Assembly: GCA_002897115.2 (NCBI GenBank) | Contig: BCIH01000016.1 | Location: forward strand, 147,998 to 211,997 | Length of the DNA: 64,000 nucleotides | From: Prototheca cutis | Taxonomy: Eukaryota > Chlorophyta > Trebouxiophyceae > Chlorellales > Chlorellaceae | Direction of reading: 5' to 3' | Part shown: piece after piece, positions 46,562 through 58,422 of the stretch | Layout: every line of letters begins with the position of its first letter | Position numbering within the stretch: position 1 is the first letter of the stretch | Program-made: the position numbers and the translations under genes | Notes under the pieces: model-generated | Seen by the model: the letters and a program-made list of their open reading frames with translations, nothing else | Databases searched by the model: none | What the model was told of the DNA's origin: nothing

Positions 46562-47105
46562 TACATTCACGGCAGAAAATGATGAAGCCTTCTCGAGATT
46601 CATCGACTCTCACCTGCACAGCATGGGCATACTTCCCAAACAAAATGCCTGTTGGACCGCATTCCCTGGCCACGTCGCTCAGAGGATGGGTTGGGTTCCT
46701 TCTGATAGCAGGACAGGTCGTGCAGGGAGCAGACGCCCACCGTGGTGTGCCGCGGGTTGCTGCGCTGCACCAACGAGGAGTGCTGCCCCCCGAACGGCGA
46801 GCATCATCTCTGGAACAGAGACTTGATGGTGTGTCTGAACATGAAGCACATCGTGCAGAGCCTGCGGAAGACCGGTCAGCGACCAAAGTGCTTCCAGCGC
46901 CGCCGTGCTGATGAACATACATCCATCTATCATGGGGGATTATAGCCTTCCAAACTGGGGGTGGTCCATCATGGAGGTGGTCCACCTTCGTATTGCCATG
47001 CAGAGCGTGAAAATTTTCGGGCCATCCGTGATGCCCAGTAACGCCCGGGGTGATGTGACGCTGTTGCTGGCTGAGCTGGTTGCATTATTTTGGCCCTGCA
47101 TGGTA
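46562..47105 (+). mobile_element. Fanzor-bearing TIR element, copy 2 (non-autonomous)
   Basis: Starts 53 bases after the VPS53 stop, bounded by TA on both sides. The left end (ACGGCAGAAAATGATGAAGC) is imperfectly inverted with the right end (GCATTATTTTGGCCCTGCAT). It encodes FIDSHLHSMGILPKQNACW and, in a second frame, TPTVVCRGLLRCTNEECC, PPNGEHHLWNRDLMVCLNMK, HIVQSLRKTGQRPKCFQRRR: the Fanzor zinc ribbon, last RuvC Asp and usual C-terminal arginine-rich end. A frameshift separates the two parts. The right-hand block is nearly identical to that of copies 1 and 3. Confidence 0.75.
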
Positions 47106-47429
47106 TCACGGAAGACCCACTGCCGTCGTGCTATCTGGAAAACGAACCCCAGCTGATTCGTGCAAGAGGAGTTGATCGATGTGCGATGTGCAACGTTTAG
47201 GACGTATAAATGCATTGTTCTGGTGGAACGCGGTTCGACGGATCCGAGCGTATCCTCCCATGAAGGAGGGGGCCTTCCATCCGCCACGCCACGCCACGTT
47301 CAAGGCTCGGCGCGGGAAAAAACGAATACATGATCTCCCATGTGCTCCCGTGGCCATTGAAACGCACCACTCGCTCCCCAAATTCGGGCCCCCGCTGTGA
47401 TCTCGTGTTGTCGTGTGCACAATAACAGC
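47106..47429. other. Region between TIR element and ARID gene
   Basis: No gene recognised; likely promoter of the ARID gene. Confidence 0.4.
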
Positions 47430-49842
47430 ATGAGTGGTGCAACATCCACGCCTCTGGGCGCATCCCTGGCAGGGGCGCTGGTGACGCCACCTGCCCCTGC
47501 CATCCAACCTGTGGGCCGGGGTCCCGAGAAGTCCCCGAACAGCACGTCGGGGGCCAGGGAATCAAGCCCAGGTACGATTGTACGTCATTATATGAATATA
47601 CACGCGCATTGCACGGCATTCATGAGGGATCTGCGACACCTCGGCCTCCCCCGCCGCGTCTGGTACAGGTGGGAACCCGCAGCGGCAGTTCATGATGATA
47701 TGGAAACGCTTCATGAAGGCCAAAGGCCTCGACTACTCGGTACGTTCATGGCACCTGATCACTGTCATTCCATGCACAATGTGTTTCGGACCGAATGCCG
47801 TATTTGCAGATGCGCTTCAAATCTTCCCGGATACGTTTGGACGCAGCGCGGCCGGGTAGGTCCAACTGGCCAAGCTCAACTCCCACTCCCCAGCACCACC
47901 ATCTCCCCCGCAGCCCGCCATTTTCAACCGAGGAGTTATGGATGTGTACAAACTCTTCAGGCTCGTTGTCATCCATGGAGGTTTCCAAAAGGTGCGGTCT
48001 TGCTGGATGGAGGTGCAGTTGTTTGAGCGCGCGCGCTCTCCTCGGTCGGTGTGCCCCAAGGAAGGAAGGAAAGTAACTGCACAGTGCGTCACAGTTGTAC
48101 AACGCATGAATGGCTCTCACGCTGCACACCGCGAGTGCATTCGACGGAGTGTGCCCTGGCGTGCCTGCTGGAAATCACGTGGGGAATGCGCCACCTCGAC
48201 CCTGCCGTCCTGCGCAGGTCAGCGAAGGCAAGATGTGGGCCCGCATCGGCCGTGCCTTTAATCCCCCACAGTACGTGGCTGCGGTGAATTGCATGGGTTG
48301 CAACTTGGGCAGAGCAGCGTGGTGGCATGGGCAGCCAGCTGACTGTTTTGCTTGGGGCACGAGCGACTGGGGCTCGGATGATCATGGCGAAAGCTCACAA
48401 TCCGCAAACCCGCCGGTCTCCGATTCCCAGATCGATGACGGATTTAAGTTATCAGACAAAAAAAGTGTACTTGGCCAAGCTGCTCGCCTTTGAGGAGGCC
48501 TACAATGCCGGGGAGGTTTCCGTCAACCTCGACTATGATCCCGACGGCGAGTCCTCGGAGCCCCAATCCCAGGCCTCCCAAGGCCCGCCGGCCCAGCGGG
48601 TGGGTTCCTTCCGTGGTGCATTTGAAAAGAGTCCTAGTTCTGTGTGCTTTGAGCAGGCCCCACCCGACAACAGCGCGCCCACCTAAAACCCCCCCCCTCN
48701 CCCCCCCCNTACACCACAGACTGGGCAGCACAAGCGCAAGCTTGGCCAGGCCCTGCTGGCGCAGTACTGCGAGGTCCCCATGCGGCGAGGGGACGTGGTG
48801 GGTCGCACGCTGGGTGTGCTGTGGGCCGCCGACGGCCGGCACCACATTGGTACCGTCGCGCAGTACCACCCGGAGCTGGACCAGTACACAATCGTCTACC
48901 GCAGCGGCGAGGTGCACCAGACCGACCTCAAGACTGTGCACTGGGTCTATGCCGACACCATGACGCAGTCGCCGATCGAACCACTGGCGGTGCGTGCATT
49001 ATTTTTGTGTCTGTTTGGGATGGGAGGGTTGTTCGACCGCGCGCATGTGTGGCAGTGCGCCTTGAATGGCCAACTGGCTGGAGTTGGGCGGTGGTGGCAG
49101 AAGCAGGCAAGTCGGGCCCAGAAAGACCTGTTCGCTCGCGGACTTGGTACACAATTTATTTTCTTCTTTCCAACCCTTCACCATTGCCCAGGAGGACCAG
49201 CTCGGCACAACGATGCCAGGCCACGACACCGTGACCAAGGTGTGTGGAGGCGGGCTGGGCGTTCAAGGGACGGCGCATTGCCATTTGGCAAATGATGATT
49301 CTTGCCACCCATCCTTACATGTACACACAACGTACCTCCCCCCTACCCACGCACAATGCAGGTGTACTCGAGCGCGAATCAGGCGCTGCCGGCCTTTGAG
49401 ATCTTCACATCGTTGCCCGGGGTCCGCTTGGAAGAGGTGAGCATGCCGTGCGGGACAGCGCAGTGGGGGCCCATCTGTGGCGTTGCCCAATCCAGGGACG
49501 ACCCGGCCCGGGAGCCGGGCAATCAGCCCGGGTGTCAATGCCCCCACCCAGCACAATCAAACCTGAGCGACAAGCAAACCGGCACAGGTGTCAGTGCGAT
49601 GCTGGCCGGATGGGCGCGTGCTGATCCAGGGATCCCCCACGGTCTCCGGTGACCCCACGCACGAGGAGGAACTGCACTTGCCACTGCTGCAGGGCCAGCG
49701 CCTCATCTGTCGGAGCGCCCACGCGCTCTTCACCGACACTGGTCGGCTGTACGTTCGGGTGGAGGTGACGGCGCCGGCGCCGGTGCCGACCGTGTCCGAC
49801 TATGACTCCCGCATGCCCGCCATGACCACGGCCTATGTCTGA
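47430..49842 (+). CDS. ARID-domain protein with Tudor-like and alpha-crystallin-like parts
   Basis: Ten exons proposed: 47430-47571, 47669-47739, a short one near 47811, 47914-47991, 48218-48270, 48449-48599, 48720-48989, 49192-49239, 49362-49436, 49588-49842. The ARID domain is built from MIWKRFMKAKGLDYS, AIFNRGVMDVYKLFRLVVIH, GGFQK, GKMWARIGRAFNPPQ and YQTKKVYLAKLLAFEEAY, the helix pattern of this AT-rich DNA-binding fold. Exon 7 has a Tudor-like beta module: DVVGRTLGVLW, HIGTVAQYHPELDQYTIVY, GEVHQTDLKTVHW. The last exon (VSVRCWPDGRVLIQGSP, LPLLQGQRLICRSAHALFT, RLYVRVEV) resembles the HSP20/alpha-crystallin part of plant ARID proteins. A nuclear chromatin role is likely. The short third exon does not keep phase with its neighbours and is unsettled. 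Two N bases lie in intron 6. Confidence 0.8.
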
Positions 49843-49932
49843 GGGAGCGTTTGACAAGGTCCAGGACTGACATCTTCAAGCAAGGAATGGAGAATAAAAC
49901 CGTAGTGTCAGGCGTCCGAGCTTTCATTTGTG

Positions 49933-50297
49933 TACAGTAACGGCAGAAAATGATGCAACCTTGCCGAAATTCCTCGACTCCCACCTGCACAGCAAGGGCA
50001 TGTTTTCAAACAAGATGCCTGTTTGCCCCCGCATTCCCTGGCCACGTCGCTCAGAGAATGGGCTGGGTTCCTTCCTGGCAGCAGGACGGGTCGTGCAAGG
50101 AGGTTTTAGGAGGTCCTGGAAGTCGCCCCTGGCACGGCACTTGTTGCACCTTGGTGGTTCATCATTGAGGTGGTCCACCTTTCCATTGCCCTGCAGAGTG
50201 TGAAAATTTTCGGCCATCAGTGATGCCCAGCAACCCCCGGGGTGATGTGACGCCGTTGCTGGCTGAGCTGGTTGCATTATTTTCGCGCTGCATGGTA
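49933..50297 (+). mobile_element. Fanzor-family TIR element, copy 3 (internally deleted)
   Basis: Starts about 90 bases after the stop of the ARID gene; bounded by TA. The left part (GCAACCTTGCCGAAATTC, CACCTGCACAGCAAGGGCAT) matches copy 1 closely. The zinc-ribbon/RuvC-III segment is deleted between about 50095 and 50150. The right 150 bases (GTGAAAATTTTCGG, GATGCCCAGCAACCCCCGGG, GCTGGCTGAGCTGGTTGCAT) are almost the same as in copies 1 and 2. Ends imperfectly inverted as in copy 2. Confidence 0.75.
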
Positions 50298-50460
50298 ATC
50301 CTTTGCGTGTTACCACCATCACTCTCGCCAGATCAACTCCCCAGCTGGCGGGTTCCTGCAAAAGCGGCCGATCTGGCCCTTGCAAATGATCGCCACGAAT
50401 CGATGCAGCCCGACAATAATACAACCCTGTTACCCCAATGAACATGATGCATGGTTTGTA

Positions 50461-52862
50461 ATGGCATCAAGGAGTAAGAAAAAGGCAAAGAAGACCGGCA
50501 GACGGCCCGCGTGGCCGGATGTCGGCGTTGTCAGGGACCTCGTGCTGCTGACGGCCAGCGTGGGTGTGCACCTCGCCCTGGCGCCCTTCACCAAGGTCGA
50601 GGAGTCGTTCAATGTGCAGGCCATGCACGATCTCTGGAATTATGGCCTGGATCTTGCTGCCTACGATCATCACGAGTTTCCTGGAGTCGTGCCCAGGACC
50701 TTTCTAGGCAAGGGCTGTGCTGGGGTGGTGCCCTGCAGAGAAACCATGTCCCGCTGATCTTGGGTCCGTTCCCAGTCCAGATGCTCTGTGCCAAAGGGGT
50801 TTCGTTCCCATTGGGAATGCACGGACGCATGGGTGCATGCTCATGATCGCGAGGGATCTGCGCTGCCGTCCCCCCGCAGCACATTTCACACGGCTCGTCC
50901 ATTCATTCGTCGCCTTTGACAGGAGCGATGGCAGTCACCGGAGCTGCCAGCCCAATCCTCAAGTTGCTAGACTGGATGCAGGCACCTCGCCTTTGGCAGC
51001 TGTATGCTGTCAGGGGAGCGCTGGTGGGCTGGGGAAGCGTGTGGTGCACAGGCGCGGGCTGGCAACTGCATTCGTGCTTTTCGTTGAATAGGCTGGAAAG
51101 AAGCTGGGACTCTGCGGCTGCCTGCCGAATTTTATCACCGTATGTTGCGTCATTTATTCCATAATCACTCAGGGATGTTTCACTGTGGCTTCACTGGCAT
51201 GGCTGGCCTTGGCAGTCTCGAGGGCATTTGGCCGGAGCGGGGGGACGGCGTTTTCCCTGCTGACGGCCATGCAGTTCCACATTCCCTTTTATGCCTCAAG
51301 ACCCCTCCCCAACACCTTTGCCCTCATGCTGACCAATGTCGCCCTGGGGTTCTGGATCCAGGGCCGGCGACCTGGGGCGACCATCGCCATCCTCGCAGCG
51401 GCAACTGTGCGTGCGCGGCGGATGGGAATTGGAATCGGCTCCTCTCCAACTCTGCATGCATGCATGCATGGCAAACTCCGCAGTCAAAGCTACGCCCACC
51501 TGTTCCCCAACTCCCCCCCCCAGATGATCTTCCGCTCGGATGTGCTGCTGTTGGCGGGTCCCGTGGGCCTGCACATGCTGTTCACGCGCCGCATTGGCTT
51601 CTTCCGGGCTGTGGACATCGGCCTGGCGGCGGTCGCCTGCAGTATTGTGCTGACGACAGCTGTTGACTCGGTCATGTGGCAGCGTCTGGTGTGGCCGGAA
51701 GCAGAGGTCTTCCTGTTCAACACCTGGCAAAACAGGTCTGTGTGTCGGGGAGCCTGGGCTGTTGGCTCGAGAGCATCGCCCCCAGGCCCCCAATAAAAAA
51801 TCTTTGGCTCGCAAGCGAGCGCTGCTGGCTCACACATCACAATGCAGGAGCGCGGAGTGGGGAACGGCACCCTGGCACTGGTACCTTTCCAGCGCCCTGC
51901 CCAGGGCACTGCACGGCAGCGTGTTCCTTGCATTCATCGGCATTGTAGCTGAGCGCCGGCTGCGGCCGCTGTTTTTCGTGGCGGCCACCTTTCTGGGACT
52001 CTACTCCTTCCTGCCCCACAAAGAGGTGGGATGTGTGGCGGGGTTGGCGGTGGTGTGTGCATGTGCTTATGTGTCCGGACGAACCAGCTACTCGCCCACA
52101 TCACCACCATCTATCCACGACACCCCCCATCCCCCAAATTAAAAGGTACGGTTCATATTCCCGGCGCTCCCCCTGCTCACTGCGTGTGCTGCGGTGGGAC
52201 TGGAGCGGGCGGTCCGGCGCTGCCTACGGGGCCGGTTCCTCTGGCGCCTGCTGCTGCCAGTGGTGTTGGGCCTGGCTGTGGCCGGGGCGGCGGTCACAGT
52301 GCTGTCGATGGAGACCAGTCGCCGGAACTACCCTGGAGGGGAGGCCATGACGATGCTGCATGCCTGGGCGCGAGGTCAAGGGTACGGTGCCGGGGACAAA
52401 CGGTCCGTACACGTCCACATCGGCACGCTGGCGGCGATGACGGGGGCCTCCCGCTTCACGCAGCTTCCAGGGCCCACGTGGGTCTACAGCAAGGTCGGTT
52501 GGGAGTGTAGGCAGGTGTTGAGGACTGGGCGGGTAGGTTGAGGGATGCCGTGCCGACCCCACTTCCCTTGCACGCTCTGACGCGATGGTTGCAAAACACA
52601 TACAGACACAAACATGCATACCTTCACCGTATGATCCCAAATACCCGTGCAGGAGGAAAATGTGAGTGTTTCGGAGCTAGCAGCAAGGGGAACATTTGAC
52701 TTTCTGGTGACGAGTGAGCGGATGGTCCCCGGCTGCACAGCCGTGGCCCGGGTGGAAGCGTTTGACCACCTGGAACTCCGGCAGCAGGAGTTTTTGGAGC
52801 AAGGAAAATGGTTCCTGCACATTATCACCAAGCCAAAGGTGTGGATACAACAATGCCGGTGA
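50461..52862 (+). CDS. ALG12: Alpha-1,6-mannosyltransferase ALG12 (GT22)
   Basis: Start ATG at 50461 with a basic N-terminus ([15 protein letters not shown]). Motifs in order: [51 protein letters not shown], then [119 protein letters not shown] joined to [31 protein letters not shown]. These are the luminal DE-type acid loop and HKE-RF signature of ALG12, with about ten membrane helices. It adds the eighth mannose to the dolichol-linked N-glycan in the ER. Intron 1 appears to use a GC donor (CTAG|GCAAGG) with acceptor GACAG at 50922. The stop TGA is at 52860-52862. Confidence 0.92.
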
Positions 52863-53222
52863 TGCATTGTGGAATACAATGATAAGGTCTGTTGTCCGGG
52901 GGCCAGGCCCCGCCGCTCCTCAACGACTGCCAATGGCCCGGATGGGGTGTATCGGGGGTGTCTTGGATCACCATCAAACTTGTGGAGCTCGCCAGAAACA
53001 AGGAGTGCCAACACCACATTTTCATTGTTGTAGTTTTATAATTTCATTAGGCTAAACGTTGCCTGCCCCGCGCGGTGTGCTGGGCCTGAGGATTGTAAGA
53101 GGAGACTGAAAACCCCCTGTCGCTAGGCGAGGCGTTGGGTAGGCTCTCTCGGCGCATCCGTTACAGGATGTCTCTGGATTGCATGTGCTAGAACCACCAA
53201 CGTGCTTCTTGTCTGAACGCCC
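52863..53222. other. Intergenic region
   Basis: Between ALG12 and PRP4 kinase; no gene recognised. Confidence 0.4.
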
Positions 53223-56200
53223 ATGGACCCCGACGCCGTTGCAGCTTCCGCTCCGGTGGAGGGTGCCCCAGGTGATGGCCCGGGCGATCGAGCCGAGGAG
53301 CGGCGGCATCGGCATGGAAAGCACAGAAAGGAGCATAAGCACCGCCACAAGCACAAGAGACGGGGGCGCGAGAAGAGCGAGGAGCCTCACGGGTCTCCAG
53401 AGGACCCTGAGGAAGAGGAGGAAGGGCAGCTCCCTGCGGCCAGGGAGGGTGCCCTTCAGCATGTGGACCCTGACAGGTGCGTGTGCGCGTAGATGGGCGG
53501 GGATCATTGCAGCCGTAACGTGAGGGGAGCATGCTCCTGTACTGTTGGGTCGGTGGCATATGCAGAGGGCGATGGGCAGGGAGGGACCCTGCCGTGGCTC
53601 TATGCGGGTGCCGATCGACGACTGCAGCACCTGCCTGGATTGCGGACCCCGCAGGCCGTCAAAGAAGCAGCGGTCAGGGGAGGACTCCTCGGAGAGAGAG
53701 GTAGCCGCCCGCGACGATCGTTCAGCTCGCTTCCTCGACAGGTGTGACGGTGTGATTACCTTGCGGGGTGCGGGTTGATTTTGTCGGCCAGACAATCCTC
53801 GTTAGATGTCTTGCAATTGCAGGGAAGGCTGTCAGTGGCATTCATGCCATGGCAAATGTCGCCGACGCAGCCCTTCTCAGGAGTGTTCCCACTATCACAC
53901 ACGCATTACACAGGTGGCAGGATGGCAGGGTGTTGAGAGAGCAAGGCGGCGACGGCTACAGCGACCGCCGGTCCGACAGCGCGGAGCGTGCCTCCAGCCG
54001 CCGCCACGATGACTGGGACCATTCACACTCCCGCCCACCGCCCTCCCCGCTGGGCGGCGGTGGGGGGCATTCCAGGGGGTCAGACTGGGCTCGGCGTGAC
54101 CGGGGACACGGTCGAGATCGTGACCACGAGTACAGCAGGGGCTATGGTGATTATAGCCGTGTGCGTGACTACAGCAGGGAACGGGAGTACTCGCGTGGTG
54201 ACCGGGATCACCGGGGCGACGTGGGGCACGACCGCCGGCGAGGCGAGCGGCCTCCTTCAAGGGATGGCCGCGCCGCGCGTGGTGCATCGCCCGGGCGCCG
54301 GCCGTATGATCGCAGTCCCAGGCGGACCCCAGAGCGCTTGTACGGCAAGCCGCGGTCACGAAGCCCCGCCAGATTTGCCCGGGGCCGGAGCCAGGAGCGA
54401 TATGACAGCGGCCGCAGACGCAGCCGCAGCCCCTCCTTTGCCGAGGTAAGCAGCACCCTGCATGGTCGGACTGCAGCTGTGCATGCTTGTGGGTGTATAC
54501 TTGTTGGGTGGGGGGAGAGGGGACAAAGGTGTGTTCGCCAAACAAATGCCTTTCAAACATCGCGGCGACGCCTCACGTCGGTCAACCCCAACGCCGCCTA
54601 AGGCTGAGGTCGAGGACGGGCTGGACGAGGAGGCGCAGGCGCGACTGGCGGCGCAACTGGAGGCGGGCCTCGCGGGGCGCGAGGAGGAAGAGGAAAGCGC
54701 TGAACAGCGCTTGATCGAGGAGCGGCGCCGCCGCCGCGCCGAGATCCTGGCCAGGCACAAGCAGCAGAATGAGGTCGCTGGCGTTGGAGGGAGCGTTGAT
54801 GCAGAGGCATCGGTGCCTCAAGCAATGAATGCATCAGCACCGGCTCCTCCAAGCTCCACAGAAACCGAGGTTCCCCTCCCACCACCACCTGGGCCGGCCG
54901 AACAGCAGCAGCAGCAGCAGAGCGGCGAGCCTGGCGCACGATCCAGTGGCAAGCCCTCTGGCAGCAATGAAGATGACGATGATGAAGAGGCGTTCATGAG
55001 ATTTGAAGCCGGCGCCGACGAGTTTGAGTTGTTTAATGACGAGCGAGGTCAAGCCGAGACTGCGGCCGGGTCGGGGCGTGCCGATGCGCCAGAGGCTGCC
55101 TCGGGCATCGGCGAGCGGGACGACGAGGAGCTGGAACGGAGGCTCAGTGCCCACCAAGCTGCGGTGGGGCTGCAACTTGCTGGTAATGTGGGGGAGCTCA
55201 CTCCTCGTGCGGCGGTGGCCGTCCCTGCGAGTGCTGCCCAAGGCCGCACTGCTACTGCTGCAACGATGGAGGAGGAGGATGTGGAGGATATATTTGCGGA
55301 GACGCCGCCCGAGGGCAGCACGGTCTCGAAGATGGTCGCAGGGGCCAGGGCGGCTGGCGGCCCAGCAACCACCACCACCACCGCCGCTGCACCCGCGTCA
55401 AAGGCGCTGCAGGACAGCTATGACGACGCCGAGGGTTACTACAACTTCCAGGTGGGCGAGGTCATTGGCCCGGGGTACGAGGTATTTGCCGCCCACGGCC
55501 GGGGCGTGTTCTCGTCGGTGCTCCGCGCCCGTGATCTCACTGCGGGCGTAACGCCGGCGCCGGAGCTTGCGGTCAAAGTCATCCGGGCCAACAAGCTGAT
55601 GACCAAGGCGGGCCAAATGGAGCGTGTCATCTTGAGGAAGTTGGCTGAGGCGGATCCGGAGGGGCGCCGCCACTGCGTGCGCCTGCAGTCCAGCTTTGAG
55701 TACCGCGACCATCTCTGCCTGGTGTTTGAATCCCTAGTGCGTGCTTTGAGGAGTGGTGGTGGGTCGGTTTCACTAGCTTTCATACTGTGTTTCTGTTGTT
55801 CCTGGGCGTAAAGGAGAGTTCTTTGGACCCCTAAGAAAATCCGCAAAGAAAATCCCCACTGCCGGCATGGATGGATGCAGGACATGAATCTGCGGGAGCT
55901 GACCAAGCGGTACGGGCGGGGCATCGGGTTGAGCCTGGGTGCGGTGCGACTCTACGCGCACCAGCTGCTCGTGGCGCTGTTCCACCTCAAGGCATGCGGC
56001 GTGTTGCATGCCGACATAAAGCCCGACAACATCCTGTGCGTGTGGATGGGGGGAGGAGTGGCCCTTTTTTTTGGCATGGATGTTGGTGGTCGACCTTTTT
56101 TGGGAGGGGGAAACACGGCGTCAGCCCTGTCTACACATCGCCCAGACCCTACAGCAGACAGAGAGAGAACAGCCCCCCCCCCCCCCCCCCAAAAAAAAAA

Positions 56201-56983
56201 AAACCTAAAAACTAAAAACTGTAGAGTGAATGCCAAGCGGACGCAAGTCAAGCTGTGTGATTTTGGGTCGGCAATGTTTACTGGGGACAATGAGATCACG
56301 CCCTACCTGGTCTCACGTTTCTATCGTGCCCCGGAGATCATCCTGGGCCTGCCCTATGGTGCGGGGGTTGGGTGGGTGGCTGTTGTGGGATTTTTTTGGT
56401 GGGATTTTTTTGGTGTCTTCTTGTGTACATGTGGGGGTGAGGGATTGTTGTAGATGGCATTGTAGAGAATGGTGATGTGTTTGTCAAACTGCTGACACTC
56501 GCAGCGAGTGCTCATTGTCCCCACGAGCAAGCAAGCTCACCGCCAATGACATTCACAGATCACCCGCTGGACATGTGGGGAGTGGGCTGCGTCATTTTCG
56601 AGTTGTTTACAGGCCGCATCCTGTTTCCCGGCAAGACCAACAACGAGATGCTGAAACTGATGATGGACGTCAAGGGCCCTTTCCCCAAGAAGATGCTGCG
56701 CCGCGCGGAGTTTGCTTTCAAGCACTTTGAGCAGGACGCCAACATGTCCTTCTCGCTCATGGAAGAGGACGCCGTCACCAAGCAGCCCGTGCGGAGGCTG
56801 ATCAGTAATCCCGCGGTTAAAAAGGATGTCGCAGGCCTGCTGGCAGGCCAGGCCCCGGATCGCCGGAAGCTGGCACAACTCGTGGACTTGCTGGAGCGGA
56901 TGCTTGTTTTAGATCCCGACAGGCGAATCACGCCCAAGGACGCCCTCAAGCACCCCTTCATCAAAGAACCCCTGTCGCTCTGA
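53223..56983 (+). CDS. PRPF4B: PRP4-type spliceosomal protein kinase
   Basis: Exon 1 (53223-53476) starts MDPDAVAASAPVEG and has a Lys/His/Arg-rich block (HRHGKHRKEHKHRHKHKR). Further exons encode an RD/RS region (about 53910-54446: SRRHDDWDHSHS, RDHEYSRGYGDYSR, SRSPARFARGRS), then from about 54603 an acidic and coiled region (LDEEAQARLAAQLEAGL, EQRLIEERRRRRAEILARH). The kinase domain starts at DAEGYYNFQVGEVIGPGYEV and shows AVKVI (catalytic Lys), VLHADIKPDNIL (HAD loop, typical of PRP4 kinases), KLCDFGSAMF (DFG), YLVSRFYRAPEIILGLPYG, HPLDMWGVGCVIFELFTGR and a C-lobe ending HPFIKEPLSL. PRP4 kinases phosphorylate U4/U6.U5 tri-snRNP proteins during B-complex formation. The G/C/A-rich intron at 56040-56225 includes adjacent C and A runs. 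Confidence 0.93.
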
Positions 56984-57147
56984 CCGTTTCTCTGTCTGAG
57001 GGCGCGTGAGACTCGTCCTCAAATGTCGGGTGGTGTGGGGATACGGTACTGACACCTGTCCCTGGAGTCCTGCAACCCCAATACCAACTCTGCCAGATAC
57101 AGCTGTGTCGAGGGGGGTTGTTACAGGTGCACAGCAGCGTCCTATGC

Positions 57148-58042
57148 TCAGAGCACGCCCTCCTTCAGGATATCGTAAGGGATGGCCGTGATGGTCTCCA
57201 TCTTGACGTTCTCCAGGGTGAAGCCCTCGGTGCGGGGGCCCTTGGGCTGGCGCTTGGTCACGGGCCGGGCGGTGCCGGCGGCCTTGGCAGCGGCGCGGGC
57301 CTCGCCGTTGGCCTTGACGCGGCGGAGGAAGTCCTCCTTGCAGCGGGAGGGCTGCACGTGCTCGATGCGGACGTGAATGCGCTTGGTGATGTACCGGCCG
57401 TTCACCTGCTTGTTGATCTCAACGCCAACAGCGCGCTTGGTCACGTTCCACACCACGCCAGTCTTGCCGTGGTAGAACTTGTGGGGCATGCCCTGTCGTG
57501 GGAGGAGTGGATGCGGATGGGGGGGTTGAATCATGAGGGTCGTGTCGGGTTCCAAAAATGGGGAATGTGCATGGGCCCGCCAAGAAGCTGAGGTCGCAAT
57601 CGGCCACCCCAGCACGTGCAGCATGGCTCAGTCCAAGCGTCCCAGAAAAACTGGGCAGCAGCACATGGCTCTCCCGGAGTATGCTGGGACAGGGCACATC
57701 CCGCGGGACCAGCTGCGCGCAGCCCGGGGCCCAAGGGCTGCCAGTGGGTGGGTCCAGCCACTGGCCCACCACCAAGCACGGGAGTCGCGCCAGGGGCACC
57801 GCCCCGCCAAGCTTTCCGTTGTCAATTCATAACACCACATGCATGCACTCTATTTCCGCCAAGAGCCTTCACATCTCCGCGGCGGGCCGCACCTTGTGCA
57901 CGGCGCCGTTCACTTTGATGTCCACATAGTCGCCGACGTGGTAGTTGCGCAGGTAGGTGGACAGGGGGATGTAGCCCTTTTGCCTGTAGGCACGCTGGAA
58001 CTGGTGCCTGGTGCAGGCGCGGTAACCCTGGCCGCCCGGCAT
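57148..58042 (-). CDS. RPL21: 60S ribosomal protein L21
   Basis: Two minus-strand exons, 58042-57893 and 57492-57148, join in phase 0 to 164 residues, the plant length. It reads [110 protein letters not shown], then [12 protein letters not shown] and [11 protein letters not shown]. All expected eL21 motifs are present. The intron is 400 bases and has no other gene. The start region shares a short divergent promoter with the IPMI small-subunit gene. Confidence 0.97.
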
Positions 58043-58422
58043 GATGACTGTCTCGACCTGCGGGGGGATGGGGGGTGGGGACCCAACCGGCGTGAGCTCC
58101 CTGTCCGCCCTGTCCAGCGTCCGAGCGTCGCCTCGCAGCCACTTCAGAGCTCACCTGATCGGTGCTCCAGGCAACCAAAGAGGGAGAGCTCGCTTGGGGC
58201 ACCTGGATTTCGAGGTGCAGGCCGGGCTTGGCGGCCTCTGCGATTTTCCTGCTTTCCTGCTCTCATCCGTGGGCTTGAGGTGGGACTCCCAATGTTTCAT
58301 CTCCCATGCGGTCACTCAATGCATCATCAACAGGGGCCTGGTCACAGTCAGGGCGATCAGTGCGTCGAAGACTTTGTATTTCCAGGCACTGATTATTGTT
58401 GTTCCTTCTGGCAACAGGCGCC
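58043..58422. promoter_or_regulatory. Divergent promoter between RPL21 and IPMI small subunit
   Basis: Only 380 bases separate the two start codons, which point away from each other. No TATA box is obvious. A shared promoter is inferred from arrangement alone. Confidence 0.45.
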
